Assembly: GCF_000686705.1 (NCBI RefSeq)
Contig: NZ_JMLJ01000013.1
Location: 62,001 to 126,000 of the forward strand
Length of the DNA stretch: 64,000 bases
DNA from: Clostridium hydrogeniformans DSM 21757
GTDB lineage: Bacteria; Bacillota; Clostridia; Clostridiales; Clostridiaceae
Reading direction: 5' to 3'
Shown here: positions 51,133 to 59,858 of the stretch, one piece after another
How the letters are laid out: every line of letters starts with the position of its first letter
How positions within the stretch are numbered: the first letter of the stretch is position 1
Notes under the pieces: generated by a model
Told to the model about the DNA's origin: nothing
Databases searched by the model: none
What the model saw: the letters and a program-made list of their open reading frames with translations, nothing else
Made by a program: the position numbers and the translations under genes

Positions 51133-52636
51133 CTCTCAAGTTGATTTCAAAGAAATAATAAAATATTTAGAAAAGATTATTATATATATATGGAATGAAG
51201 TAATTAGTTTTTTAAAGAAAGCATATAAGAATTTTATAACTAAATTAAGATTTTCCATAGTTTTAAGACTTAATATTATGTATATATTGAGGATTATAGG
51301 TACATTGGTAACCTTAAATATATTTATAGTAATATCTAGCATAGTATATATGGGTTATACATCAGATATTAATATAAAAAGAAATTATGATTTAATAGTT
51401 GATAGTATTAAGAATGTAGAAAATATACAGGAAGATAATCTTAGTTTAATAACTAAGGTAAGTGGGTTAAATGTAGAAGTTCTATCTAAAGAAAAAGAAA
51501 TCCTTTATATATCAAATAGTGAATATAAGAAGAACTATACTTTAAGTGAGTTATTTCCTATAGAGAATCATACATATATTGAGAAAGCTAAGAATGTTAA
51601 CAATGTTAATATAAATCAAGATATATTTAATGTGAACTACGTATACCAAAGGGATATAGATCTATCTTCAGAGGGGGTAACACTTAAGGTGTGGGATAAT
51701 CTATCAGAAAGATTAGAAAAAATACCCATACTTATTTTAGTTATAGGCATTCTCGAAGTTATATCTATATTAGTATCAATGATAAAGCTTTCTAAAGGAA
51801 GTAAAAAGATATTAAAGCCTATTGCTGATATGAATTCTACAGTAAAAAATATTACAATCAATAAACTTCATACAAGGCTAAATATAGGAGGATCACAAAA
51901 TGAACTTAAGGATTTAGCTATAACCTTTAATGAGATGTTAGATAGAATACAAGAATCCTATGAGTCACAAAATCAGTTCGTATCAGATGCTTCTCATGAA
52001 CTTAGAACCCCTATATCTGTTATACAGGGTTATATAAGACTTTTGGATAGATGGGGAAAGGAAGACAAAGAGGTTTTAAAAGAATCCATAGATGCCATAA
52101 AGTCTGAGGCAGAAAATATGAAGGACTTAGTAGAAAAATTATTATTCCTTGCTAGAGGAGATAAGCATACCCAAAAGGTTAATAAGGAGACTTTTAATTT
52201 AAAAACTTTAATAGATGAGGTAGTAAAGGAAACTAGGCTTATAGATGATAAACACAATATAAATTGTCATGAGAATAAGGATATAGAAATATTTGCTGAT
52301 GCTAAATTATTAAAGGAAGCATTGCGAGTGTTTATAGATAATAGCATAAAGTATACTAAACCCTTAGGAAGTATAACCATAGGATCAATATCAAGTGAAA
52401 ATAAGGCACATATAACCATAGAAGACACAGGGATAGGTATAGCTCCAGAGGACTTACCTAATATATTTAATAGGTTCTATCGTGCTGATAAGTCTAGAAC
52501 TAAGGAGACAGGAGGAACAGGCCTTGGCCTTGCTATAGCTAAGTGGATAGTAATGGAGCATAGGGGGAGTATAGATGTTGTAAGCAAGATAAATGAAGGG
52601 ACTAAGATGACTATTAATTTACCATTAAGGGAGTAG
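51125..52636 (+). CDS. Sensor histidine kinase (ArlS-like)
   Basis: 503 residues. Two membrane segments (about 57-80 and 195-217) flank a ~120-residue extracellular sensor. HAMP region about 225-280, then HisKA with DASHELRTPISVIQGYIRLL (His291) and HATPase_c with FIDNSIKYTKP (N box), EDTGIGIAPEDLPNIF (G1) and TGGTGLGLAIAKW (G2). The extra ~45 residues before the first membrane segment (basic, LKKAYKNFITKLRFSIV) are longer than usual. Partner of the overlapping response regulator. Ligand unknown. Confidence 0.94.
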   Translation: MNNSQVDFKEIIKYLEKIIIYIWNEVISFLKKAYKNFITKLRFSIVLRLNIMYILRIIGTLVTLNIFIVISSIVYMGYTSDINIKRNYDLIVDSIKNVENIQEDNLSLITKVSGLNVEVLSKEKEILYISNSEYKKNYTLSELFPIENHTYIEKAKNVNNVNINQDIFNVNYVYQRDIDLSSEGVTLKVWDNLSERLEKIPILILVIGILEVISILVSMIKLSKGSKKILKPIADMNSTVKNITINKLHTRLNIGGSQNELKDLAITFNEMLDRIQESYESQNQFVSDASHELRTPISVIQGYIRLLDRWGKEDKEVLKESIDAIKSEAENMKDLVEKLLFLARGDKHTQKVNKETFNLKTLIDEVVKETRLIDDKHNINCHENKDIEIFADAKLLKEALRVFIDNSIKYTKPLGSITIGSISSENKAHITIEDTGIGIAPEDLPNIFNRFYRADKSRTKETGGTGLGLAIAKWIVMEHRGSIDVVSKINEGTKMTINLPLRE

Positions 52637-52654
52637 AGAATTAATAATTAAGAG

Positions 52655-52963
52655 GTGAATGGTGTGGAATATTTCGGGGTATATATTAATTTATCATTAC
52701 TTTTTCTAATATTTAATCTCTTTTATTTAGTTTTAAAAACAAATAAAAGAAATATGGATGCTGTTATAATTTTAATTAATTCCTTATTTTCTGTAATCAT
52801 TTCTAACTTAAGTGTTTGGAAAGAAGGAGTATATGTTGATCAATATAATTTAAATGGAAGTAGTGTTTCCTTTTACTTAAATATAGTTAACATGATAATC
52901 TTCATAATTATAGTAGCTTTTTGTTTAAGAAAAATGAATAAAAAAGAAAAGAATAATTCTTAA
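52655..52963 (+). CDS. Small membrane protein of unknown function downstream of the two-component system
   Basis: 102 residues from GTG 52655, or 99 from GTG 52664, which is better spaced from AGAGGTG. Three hydrophobic segments (about 8-26, 35-52 and 74-93) and a basic tail (RKMNKKEKNNS). No family recognised. It starts 18 bases after the kinase stop and ends at a strong terminator, so it belongs to the same operon and may modulate the kinase. Confidence 0.65.
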   Translation: MNGVEYFGVYINLSLLFLIFNLFYLVLKTNKRNMDAVIILINSLFSVIISNLSVWKEGVYVDQYNLNGSSVSFYLNIVNMIIFIIIVAFCLRKMNKKEKNNS

Positions 52964-52969
52964 TAAGAT

Positions 52970-53015
52970 AAAAGTCCCCGATAAGTCATATGGCTCAGGG
53001 GGACTTTATTTTTTA
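52970..53015 (+). terminator. Rho-independent terminator
   Basis: AAAGTCCCC pairs with GGGGACTTT around a 19-base loop, then ATTTTTTAG. Confidence 0.85.
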
Positions 53016-53069
53016 GTTTTATAAATCTTTAATAAGATTCTATAGTATTTTTAAATATTCTAAAACATT

Positions 53070-53480
53070 TTATTTTAATAAAGTATATAAATTATTATCT
53101 TCTTTATTAAGTCTATTTTTTAGAGCATTAAGTATCTTACTAGTCTCTATTTTAAAGGCATTTATGTCAGCACAAATTTTATTTTTAGTATTAAAATTGT
53201 TTTTATAATCTTCAAAAACTGATTTTAAATTTCCCATTTCATCTATATAGGATTGTGTAATAGTTTTAAGTTTTGAATCCCCACTATTTAATAAATTAGG
53301 ATATAAGAAATTATCTTCACTTTGAAGATGAACTTTTAATTTTCCAGATAGTAAGCTTATTAATTTTCCAAGAGTCATAGCATCTTTCTCTATGGTATTA
53401 TTTTTTATTAAAGCTTCAATATCATATATTGATTTATAGATTTCATCATGTTGTCTTGAGAAATTACTTATATTTAACAT
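53070..53480 (-). CDS. Hemerythrin-domain protein
   Basis: 136 residues, CGAGGTGATTAA upstream. A four-helix bundle with the HHE-type pattern: FSRQHDEIYKSIYDIEALI (His in helix 1), LKVHLQSEDNFLYPNLLNSG (HxxxE in helix 2) and a final NRLNKEDNNLYTLLK, where the expected His is replaced (HxxxE becomes NKEDN). It probably binds a diiron or mononuclear iron site for O2 or NO, with one ligand lost. It lies beside rubrerythrin and PerR. Confidence 0.8.
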   Translation of the reverse strand: MLNISNFSRQHDEIYKSIYDIEALIKNNTIEKDAMTLGKLISLLSGKLKVHLQSEDNFLYPNLLNSGDSKLKTITQSYIDEMGNLKSVFEDYKNNFNTKNKICADINAFKIETSKILNALKNRLNKEDNNLYTLLK

Positions 53481-53596
53481 TTAATCACCTCGTAAGCTAT
53501 TATATGAAAATATTAACATCTTATAAGAAAAATTTATGTGATTAAAGTCAAATTTTTGATAGATATAAGCAGAATATTTAAAGTATTAAATGAATA

Positions 53597-53636
53597 AAAA
53601 CGCCTAGGATCTAGTTAATTCCGAGGCATTTTTATT
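53597..53636 (-). terminator. Terminator of rubrerythrin
   Basis: On the minus strand GCCTCGGA pairs with TCCTAGGC (one mismatch), followed by GTTTTTATTC, just after the rubrerythrin stop. Confidence 0.75.
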
Positions 53637-53651
53637 ATAGTTAAATTATTT

Positions 53652-54239
53652 TTAATAGTTTTCATTTAATAGTTCAAAGTAAGCTTTAGGGTGCATACAT
53701 GCTGGACACTTAGCTGGAGCTTCATATCCTTCATGGATATATCCACAGTTTCCACATTTCCAGAAAGATTTTTCTTCTCTCTTAAATACTTGATCATTTT
53801 CTATATTTGAAAGTAATTTTCTATATCTCATTTCATGATGCTTTTCAACATCTGCAATTCTTTCGAATGCTATAGCAATTTGTGTGAATCCTTCTTCTCT
53901 TGCAACTTTTGCAAACTCTGGGTACATATCAGCCCACTCTTCATTTTCTCCCATAGCTGCTGCTTTTAAGTTATCCTTAGTTTCTTCGTGTAATGAAACA
54001 GGATATGAAGCAGTTATTTCTATAGATTCATCCTTATAATCATCTCTTAAGAAGTCATAAAATCTCTTAGCATGTTCTCTTTCTTGCTCTGCTGTTTCCA
54101 TAAATATATTTGCTATTTGAATATAACCTTGCTTTCTAGCAACATTAGCAAAGAAAGTGTATCTGTTTCTTGCTTGAGATTCTCCTGCGAATGCTTTTAA
54201 TAAGTTTTCAGCTGTTCTAGTATTCTTTAATGATTTCAT
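53652..54239 (-). CDS. rbr: Rubrerythrin
   Basis: 195 residues, TTTGGAGGAGATGTTAAT upstream. The N-terminal diiron ferritin-like domain has [36 protein letters not shown] and [19 protein letters not shown]. The C-terminal rubredoxin domain has [12 protein letters not shown] and [18 protein letters not shown], with all four iron-binding cysteines. It reduces H2O2 with electrons through rubredoxin in anaerobes. A PerR box overlaps its leader, and perR is the next gene upstream on the same strand. Confidence 0.96.
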   Translation of the reverse strand: MKSLKNTRTAENLLKAFAGESQARNRYTFFANVARKQGYIQIANIFMETAEQEREHAKRFYDFLRDDYKDESIEITASYPVSLHEETKDNLKAAAMGENEEWADMYPEFAKVAREEGFTQIAIAFERIADVEKHHEMRYRKLLSNIENDQVFKREEKSFWKCGNCGYIHEGYEAPAKCPACMHPKAYFELLNENY

Positions 54240-54258
54240 ATTAACATCTCCTCCAAAT

Positions 54259-54273
54259 TTGTAATGATTATAA
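54259..54273. promoter_or_regulatory. PerR box upstream of rubrerythrin
   Basis: TTGTAATGATTATAA differs at one base from TTATAATNATTATAA. It lies about 20 bases before the rbr start. A second near-match, TTATAATAATTATTA, occurs about 55 bases further upstream (about 54314-54328). Confidence 0.75.
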
Positions 54274-54408
54274 TATAATAATAAATATTAATTATTAAGT
54301 TGTCAATAGTATTTTATAATAATTATTATTAATTATAAAAAATTAAGGATAATTAAAGTGTGGAACTACTTAATAAATAATTAATCTACTTATATTTACA
54401 AAAAAATA

Positions 54409-54450
54409 AAAAGCTAAGAAGTTAATTTGATTTTTAACTTCTTAGCTTTT
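54409..54450 (-). terminator. Terminator of perR
   Basis: AAAAGCTAAGAAGTTA pairs perfectly with TAACTTCTTAGCTTTT, followed on the minus strand by TATTTTTT. Confidence 0.9.
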
Positions 54451-54454
54451 TATA

Positions 54455-54877
54455 TTATTTCTCATTACATTTCCCACAAATACCTGTAAGGTTTATCTGT
54501 TGAGTTTTTATAGTGAAATTATTTAAATCCTTAATAGGAAGGGTGTTAAAATCTAAAAATATATCATAGATTTCTCCACATTCTTCACATTTGAAATGAC
54601 CGTGAGGAACTTCTCTAACAATATCATATCTTGCTTCATTAGGATCGATATTTATAACTTCTACTATATTATGGTCAACAAATAGATTTAAGGTATTATA
54701 AATTGTTGTTTTAGAAAGAGTTGATATATTACTGGATAAAGCCATATATATATCATTAACTGTTGAATGACAGTTAGAATTCATAAGATATTCAAATATA
54801 GCTTTTCTTTGGTATGAAGGTTTTATTCCAGTTTTTCTTAAATGATCATCTATATCTACTATATCAATACCCCTCAT
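54455..54877 (-). CDS. perR: Peroxide-sensing Fur-family repressor PerR
   Basis: 140 residues, GTAGGAGGTGTAAC upstream. The Fur HTH reads KPSYQRKAIFEYLMNSNCHS and LSKTTIYNTLNLFVDHNIVE. The regulatory metal region is HGHFKCEECGEIYD. Two zinc CxxC motifs (CEEC, CGKC) are present. Neighbouring rbr with a PerR box and absence from the Fur-box genes support PerR over Fur. PerR uses Fe or Mn and is inactivated by H2O2 through His oxidation. A candidate PerR box (54940-54954) in its own promoter suggests autoregulation. Confidence 0.9.
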   Translation of the reverse strand: MRGIDIVDIDDHLRKTGIKPSYQRKAIFEYLMNSNCHSTVNDIYMALSSNISTLSKTTIYNTLNLFVDHNIVEVINIDPNEARYDIVREVPHGHFKCEECGEIYDIFLDFNTLPIKDLNNFTIKTQQINLTGICGKCNEK

Positions 54878-54939
54878 TTGTTACACCTCCTACATATTAA
54901 ATGAATTATATTAAATACTATTTAATAACTAATACTACT

Positions 54940-54954
54940 TGATAATAATTATAT
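54940..54954. promoter_or_regulatory. Candidate PerR box upstream of perR
   Basis: TGATAATAATTATAT has the ATAAT-A-ATTAT core and two mismatches at the edges. Located 63 bases before the perR start. Confidence 0.5.
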
Positions 54955-55333
54955 TATATTAATATAAAAAATTAAAGTTTTAAAATTATTCCAATTCTAA
55001 TAATTTGAAATAAAATAAACTTTATTAAATCTATGAATATATTATATCTGAATATGTAACTTTAATATATTAATTTTACATACAAATAAATACCTCTTAT
55101 TGATGAAATAGATAAGTTTATTATATGTATTATTAAAAATTAAATATATGAATATAAAATTTTATTTTTTACCTTATACTTCTATATTTAATTAAAATAA
55201 ATTAATATTACTAATCTATATATAATAAATTTCTTTAATTCTAGAAATACTACTATTGATGTAATAATTATAGCATATAAAAAATTGCATTCAATGGATA
55301 ATTATTATTATATAAGAAATATTTTAAAATATG
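54955..55333. other. AT-rich intergenic stretch
   Basis: No ORF with a ribosome site. GGATAATTATTATTA at about 55294-55308 has the core of a PerR box but three edge mismatches, and lies just upstream of the dps promoter. Confidence 0.4.
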
Positions 55334-55362
55334 TTGACAAATATCAAAATAGGATTTATTAT
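55334..55362 (+). promoter_or_regulatory. Sigma-A promoter of the dps pair
   Basis: TTGACA (55334-55339), 17-bp spacer, TATTAT (55357-55362). A start near 55370 gives a ~75-base leader. Confidence 0.75.
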
Positions 55363-55447
55363 TATATTATACTCATTACAAAAACAAAATGAATTTAAAT
55401 ATAGAATCAGAACAAATATATATTTTAAATATTAGGAGGAGATTTTT

Positions 55448-55891
55448 ATGGCAATAAGTAATTTACAAAAGGAACTTAACATATTTTTATCTAACTTAGG
55501 AGTATTAAATATAAAACTTCACAATTTACATTGGTATATAAAAGGTCAAGGGTTCTTTGAATTACACAAACTTTTTGAGAAGCTTTATGATGAGGCTTCA
55601 GAGCAATTAGATGAGGTAGCAGAAGAACTATTAATAATAGAAGGAACACCATTTGCATCCTTAAAGGAATATTTAGATAACGCAACTATAAAGGAAAGAG
55701 GAATGGGTAGTGTATCTTCTAAGGAAGCAATAAGCATAGTTGAAGAAGACTATAAGGTATTGTTAGACCACGCTAAGAAGATATTAGAAGTAGCAGAAGA
55801 AGATAAGGTACAAATAATAGTTGATATGATGGCTGGATTCATAGGAGCTTACGAAAAGTTTTTATGGATGGTAAGAGCATATAAGGGCTAA
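55448..55891 (+). CDS. Dps-like ferritin, first copy
   Basis: 147 residues, ATTAGGAGGAGATTTTT upstream. The Dps ferroxidase pattern is complete between subunits: His28 (HNLHWYIKGQGFFELH), His40, Glu44, Asp55 and Glu59. GTPFASLKEYLDNATIKERG is the usual loop. The N-terminus is short with no basic tail, so DNA binding is not expected; it should be a 12-mer iron/peroxide mini-ferritin. Next to rbr/perR and duplicated immediately downstream. Confidence 0.93.
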   Translation: MAISNLQKELNIFLSNLGVLNIKLHNLHWYIKGQGFFELHKLFEKLYDEASEQLDEVAEELLIIEGTPFASLKEYLDNATIKERGMGSVSSKEAISIVEEDYKVLLDHAKKILEVAEEDKVQIIVDMMAGFIGAYEKFLWMVRAYKG

Positions 55892-55949
55892 TAGATTATA
55901 TTAATAGAAAATATAAATACAAATTTTTAAACATTAGGAGGAGATTTTT

Positions 55950-56393
55950 ATGGCAATAAACAATTTACAAAAGGAACTTAACATATTTTTATCTAACTTA
56001 GGAGTATTAAATGTAAAACTTCACAATTTACATTGGTATATAAAAGGTCAAGGGTTCTTTGAATTACACAAACTTTTTGAGAAGCTTTATGATGAAGCTT
56101 CAGATCAATTAGATGAGGTAGCAGAAGGATTATTAATAATAGAAGGAACACCATTTGCATCTTTAAAGGAATATTTAGATAATGCAACTATAAAGGAAAG
56201 AGGAATGGGTAGTGTGTCTTCTAGGGAAGCAATAAACATAGTTGAAGAAGACTATAAGTTATTGTTAGACAACGCTAAGAAGATATTAGAAATAGCAGAA
56301 GAAGATAAGGTACAAATAATAGTTGATATGATGGCTGGATTTATAGGAGCTTACGAAAAGTTCTTATGGATGGTAAGATCATATAATAGTTAA
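55950..56393 (+). CDS. Dps-like ferritin, second copy (tandem duplicate)
   Basis: 147 residues, 12 differences from the first copy (about 92% identical). The duplication includes the leader AAACATTAGGAGGAGATTTT almost unchanged. All ferroxidase ligands are kept (His28, His40, Glu44, Asp55, Glu59). Changes are mostly conservative except Glu60 to Gly, His to Asn in DNAK and the C-terminal SYNS. Only 58 bases separate the copies, with no terminator, so they are co-transcribed and may form mixed shells. Confidence 0.93.
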   Translation: MAINNLQKELNIFLSNLGVLNVKLHNLHWYIKGQGFFELHKLFEKLYDEASDQLDEVAEGLLIIEGTPFASLKEYLDNATIKERGMGSVSSREAINIVEEDYKLLLDNAKKILEIAEEDKVQIIVDMMAGFIGAYEKFLWMVRSYNS

Positions 56394-56420
56394 TATAGAG
56401 TAGATATTATATGAGGATAA

Positions 56421-56470
56421 AAATAGGGTATTTGAAGAAATTAATAGTTTTTTCAGATACCCTATTTTTT
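56421..56470 (+). terminator. Rho-independent terminator of the dps pair
   Basis: AATAGGGTATTTGAAGAAA pairs with TTTTTTCAGATACCCTATT (few mismatches), followed by a T-run. Confidence 0.88.
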
Positions 56471-56505
56471 ATTTATTTTATAGGAATAGATTTTTTTATA
56501 TATAT

Positions 56506-56552
56506 AATATTGTAACTATTAAAATGAAATTAACCCTGATAGTTACAATATT
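56506..56552 (+). terminator. Second stem-loop in the dps/yfcC intergenic region
   Basis: AATATTGTAACTAT (56506-56519) pairs perfectly with ATAGTTACAATATT (56539-56552), then TTATG. It may be a backup terminator. The rest of this 352-bp gap is AT-rich with no gene. Confidence 0.5.
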
Positions 56553-56745
56553 TTATGTTTTATAAAGTAAGTTTATTTATACTAATATAAAAAATATAAA
56601 AATTAATAAAAAACATAAATTTTATAGATAAAGTGTAAAAAAATACCTGATCTATTAAAGTAAATAATAAATTTATATAATTTTTTAGATAACAAGGGTA
56701 AATATTGTATAATTATATTAAATAATTATAATTGGGGTGATATAT

Positions 56746-58254
56746 ATGACTAAAAAGAAAAGAAGTTTCCCGTCAGCATTTACAGTTTTATTTATAGTGT
56801 TAATTGCTGTAGCTATTCTTACTTATATAGTTCCAGCGGGAGCTTATGCAAAGTTAAAGTATGAGGGAGAAAAGAAGGTTTTTTCTATAACTAAACCAGA
56901 TGGTTCAGCTGAAGAAATGCCAGGAACACAAGATACCTTAGATAAATTAGGAGTTAAAGTAGGGATTGAAAAATTTACTGATGGAAGTATTAGTAAAGCA
57001 GTTGCTATTCCAGGAACTTATGAAGAAGTAAAGAGTAATCCTCAAGGGTTTATTGAGGTAATTAAATCACCAATAAAGGGAGTATATGATACTATTGATA
57101 TTATAATGTTTGTTTTCATAATTGGAGGAGTTATTGGTGTTTTAAATAGTACAGGATCCTTTGATGCGGGAATGGCAAGTCTTTCTCGTGCAACTAAAGG
57201 AAGAGAGTTTCTACTTATTGTAGTTGTTACAGTACTTATATCCTTGGGGGGAACTACCTTTGGTTTGGCAGAAGAAACCATAGCCTTTTATCCTATACTG
57301 GTGCCAGTATTTATGGCAGCCGGGTATGATGCTATAGTTTGTATAGCTGCTCTTTATATGGGGTCCTCTATAGGAACTATGTTTTCAACAGTAAACCCAT
57401 TTTCAGCAGTTATTGGTTCTAATGCTGCGGGAATATCATTTACCCAGGGGCTTACTATGAGAACAGTAGGACTTGTTATAGCTACCATAATAACAATAGT
57501 TTATATTGTTAAATATGGTAAGAAAATAAAAGCAGATCCTACAAAATCTTTAATTTATGATCAAAAAGAAGAGATAACAGAAAAGTTTTTAAAGGGATAT
57601 GATCCTAATAATGTGCCAGAGTTTAATGGAAGACGTAAGCTTATGCTTATAATATTCACTTTAGCTTTTGGAGTTATGATATGGGGAGTTTCATCTAAGG
57701 AATGGTGGTTTACTGAAATGACTGCTTTATTCTTAGTAGTTGGAATAATAATAGGGGCAATTTCAGGAATGGGAGAAAAGGCATTTGTTGATAAGTTTGT
57801 AGCTGGAGCAGGAGATCTTATAGGAGTTGCTTTAACTATAGGAGTAGCAAGAGCTATAAATCTAATAATGGATGGAGGGCTTATATCTGACACCATACTT
57901 AATGCATCCTCAGGAGTAGTTACAGGTATGAGTTCAGGAATTTTTGTAGTTATGATGCTTATTGTGTATACAATATTAGGATTCTTTATACCATCGTCCT
58001 CAGGTCTTGCAGTTCTATCTATGCCTATTATGGCACCATTAGCAGATGCTGTTGGACTTCCAAGGGAAGTAATAGTTAGTGCATATCAATATGGTCAAGG
58101 GCTTATGGCATTTATAACTCCGACAGGATTAATACTTGCAACATTAGCTATGGTAGATGTTACTTATGACAAATGGCTTAAATTTATTATGCCACTTATG
58201 GGTTATATAGGAGTATTTGCAGCAGTGATGCTTTTAATTCAATCAATGTTTTAA
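56746..58254 (+). CDS. YfcC-family membrane carrier (C4-dicarboxylate/amino-acid antiporter-like)
   Basis: 502 residues from ATG 56746 (TTGGGGTGATAT upstream). About 11-12 membrane segments. Family features: PSAFTVLFIVLIAVAILTYI with VPAGAY near the start, LISLGGTTFGLAEETIAFYP, YMGSSIGTMFSTVNPFSAVI, and FIPSSSGLAVLSMPIMAPLA with YQYGQGLMAFITPTGLILAT at the end. The YfcC/DcuC-like group moves dicarboxylates or basic amino acids and peptides. The substrate is not visible. Monocistronic. Confidence 0.9.
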   Translation: MTKKKRSFPSAFTVLFIVLIAVAILTYIVPAGAYAKLKYEGEKKVFSITKPDGSAEEMPGTQDTLDKLGVKVGIEKFTDGSISKAVAIPGTYEEVKSNPQGFIEVIKSPIKGVYDTIDIIMFVFIIGGVIGVLNSTGSFDAGMASLSRATKGREFLLIVVVTVLISLGGTTFGLAEETIAFYPILVPVFMAAGYDAIVCIAALYMGSSIGTMFSTVNPFSAVIGSNAAGISFTQGLTMRTVGLVIATIITIVYIVKYGKKIKADPTKSLIYDQKEEITEKFLKGYDPNNVPEFNGRRKLMLIIFTLAFGVMIWGVSSKEWWFTEMTALFLVVGIIIGAISGMGEKAFVDKFVAGAGDLIGVALTIGVARAINLIMDGGLISDTILNASSGVVTGMSSGIFVVMMLIVYTILGFFIPSSSGLAVLSMPIMAPLADAVGLPREVIVSAYQYGQGLMAFITPTGLILATLAMVDVTYDKWLKFIMPLMGYIGVFAAVMLLIQSMF

Positions 58255-58265
58255 ATATATAAGTT

Positions 58266-58298
58266 AAAAATATCATAGGCTTAGCCTATGATATTTTT
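58266..58298 (+). terminator. Rho-independent terminator
   Basis: AAAAATATCATAGGC-TTA-GCCTATGATATTTTT, a perfect 15-bp hairpin, symmetrical enough to act in both directions. Confidence 0.9.
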
Positions 58299-58350
58299 AT
58301 TAAACCATAAAATCTACTACATAAGAATCATGTAATAAAGTATTATATTT

Positions 58351-58497
58351 TTATTTTTTAGTTAGAAGATTAGAGTTTATAGAAGGAATTTCCTCTATAA
58401 ATTCTTTTTTACTTATTGTAACTTTTTTCTTATTTAAGCAGATGGCAGATGCTCCAACCACTCCTATTCCGATTAGGGCTAAAACTAACTTTTTCAT
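58351..58497 (-). CDS. Small exported or membrane-anchored peptide (48 aa)
   Basis: Read on the minus strand from ATG 58497, behind AAGGAGGATATATT (optimal site), to TAA at 58351. The product has a basic N-terminus and one hydrophobic helix (MKKLVLALIGIGVVGASAIC), then a lysine-rich tail (NKKKVTISKKEFIEEIPSIN). This is a single-pass or signal-peptide-like architecture; ASAIC could also be read as a weak lipobox. No family recognised. Confidence 0.65.
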   Translation of the reverse strand: MKKLVLALIGIGVVGASAICLNKKKVTISKKEFIEEIPSINSNLLTKK

Positions 58498-58901
58498 AAT
58501 ATATCCTCCTTATGTATTTAAATATATTAAATGGCTAATTGAATAAAAGGTAAACAGCCATTTATAATTTTCTTTAATGTAAATTAAGGCTTAATATTAG
58601 GGAGATTTTATAGAATAAGATTTACTAGATAATAAATTAAAATGCACTTCAATCTATCTAAAGATTCTTGCCTAATATTCTAAAATAAATCAAAAATAAT
58701 AAATTATTCTTAAGTTTATTTTAGTCATAATCATATATAGTAACAATTTAAAAACCTTACACTATATAAGATAAGCTTACATTATTGTAAGACTATTTAG
58801 ATTAGTATCATAATTTATAATGTTGATTAACAAAATGCTATGGTAGTAAACGTTTCAATTTAGAGAGCATTTATATATAATAAAAATAAGCTTATATAAT
58901 C
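58498..58901. other. AT-rich intergenic region upstream of the GntR gene
   Basis: Contains AGTAAACGTTTCAA around 58847-58860, whose AAACGTTT core resembles LacI/CcpA-type operators but lacks the full cre spacing. No gene seen. Confidence 0.35.
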
Positions 58902-58918
58902 AAGTCATCAGATGACTT
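58902..58918. promoter_or_regulatory. 17-bp palindrome, likely GntR operator
   Basis: AAGTCATC-A-GATGACTT is perfectly symmetric and lies about 120 bases before the GntR gene. GntR-family operators are palindromes of this size, so autoregulation is likely. Confidence 0.6.
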
Positions 58919-59038
58919 TATGTTATAATATTATTATGACTTTATGGTTTATTTATCTTTTTATTTTAGAACCTTATAATTTACACTATAATAGAAGTAA
59001 TTAAAACTTTAGATGTTTACGATTATAAGGAGAATGAT

Positions 59039-59788
59039 ATGAAAGAAATTAAAATAAAGAGAATAAATAAGGTAACTGCAGTACAGAAAGCTTTAGAAAA
59101 TCTTAGAGAGTATATAAAAAATACAGAAAATAAGTTTCTACCATCAGAGGATGAGCTTTCTAATTCTTTAGGAGTCAGCAGATTAACAGTTAGGGAGGCT
59201 ATAACTGTTTTAGAAAGGGAGGGGATTGTCTCAAGAATTCAAGGAAAAGGAACATTAATTAATTCTTTTATAACAAAATTAGAAAATAGAATAGACTTTG
59301 GAAGTGATATTGAAGGATGCCTAAAAGAAAATGGCTATGATGTTCATTTTCAGGTGGAATACATGAAATATAGAACTGGTAATGAGAATGAGATAATAAA
59401 GATGAATTTAAGCCCAGGGGATACTATCTTGGAGGTAAAGAAACTACTTTATGCAAATGAAGAAGTTGCAGCTGTATATGTAGATAGAATACCTGAAAAG
59501 CTTTTAGAAATTAAGGACTTCTCAAAGGAAGACTTAATTCCATCTATTTTTCCAACAGTTGAAAACCTTTGCCAGTGTTCTATAACTCATGATGTGGTCC
59601 ATATATATCCTTGCGTAGCTAATAAGGATTTATCAATGGACTTTAATGTTTCCTTAAATGCACCTATTCTTGGGTTTGAGGTTTTTGAATATACTTCTCA
59701 GGGAGATATAGTTATGTATAATACAGAATATTATACAGACAAATTTATACGATTTACTCTTTGTAGAAACGTAGCCTATAAAGCATAG
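59039..59788 (+). CDS. GntR-family regulator with UTRA ligand domain (HutC subfamily)
   Basis: 249 residues. N-terminal winged HTH: KFLPSEDELSNSLGVSRLTV, REAITVLEREGIVSRIQGKG. The C-terminal ~160 residues are the UTRA domain (GDTILEVKKLLYANEEVAAV, YVDRIPEKLLEIKDFSKEDL, LGFEVFEYTSQGDIVMYNTE). UTRA domains bind small metabolites. The gene precedes a membrane protein and an 8-oxoguanine-deaminase-type enzyme and probably controls them. Confidence 0.9.
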   Translation: MKEIKIKRINKVTAVQKALENLREYIKNTENKFLPSEDELSNSLGVSRLTVREAITVLEREGIVSRIQGKGTLINSFITKLENRIDFGSDIEGCLKENGYDVHFQVEYMKYRTGNENEIIKMNLSPGDTILEVKKLLYANEEVAAVYVDRIPEKLLEIKDFSKEDLIPSIFPTVENLCQCSITHDVVHIYPCVANKDLSMDFNVSLNAPILGFEVFEYTSQGDIVMYNTEYYTDKFIRFTLCRNVAYKA

Positions 59789-59858
59789 TTTATATAAGCT
59801 TAAGATATTTTTTCATAGACTATAGGGGAGTTTATTTATATCTTAAGGGGGAATTATT

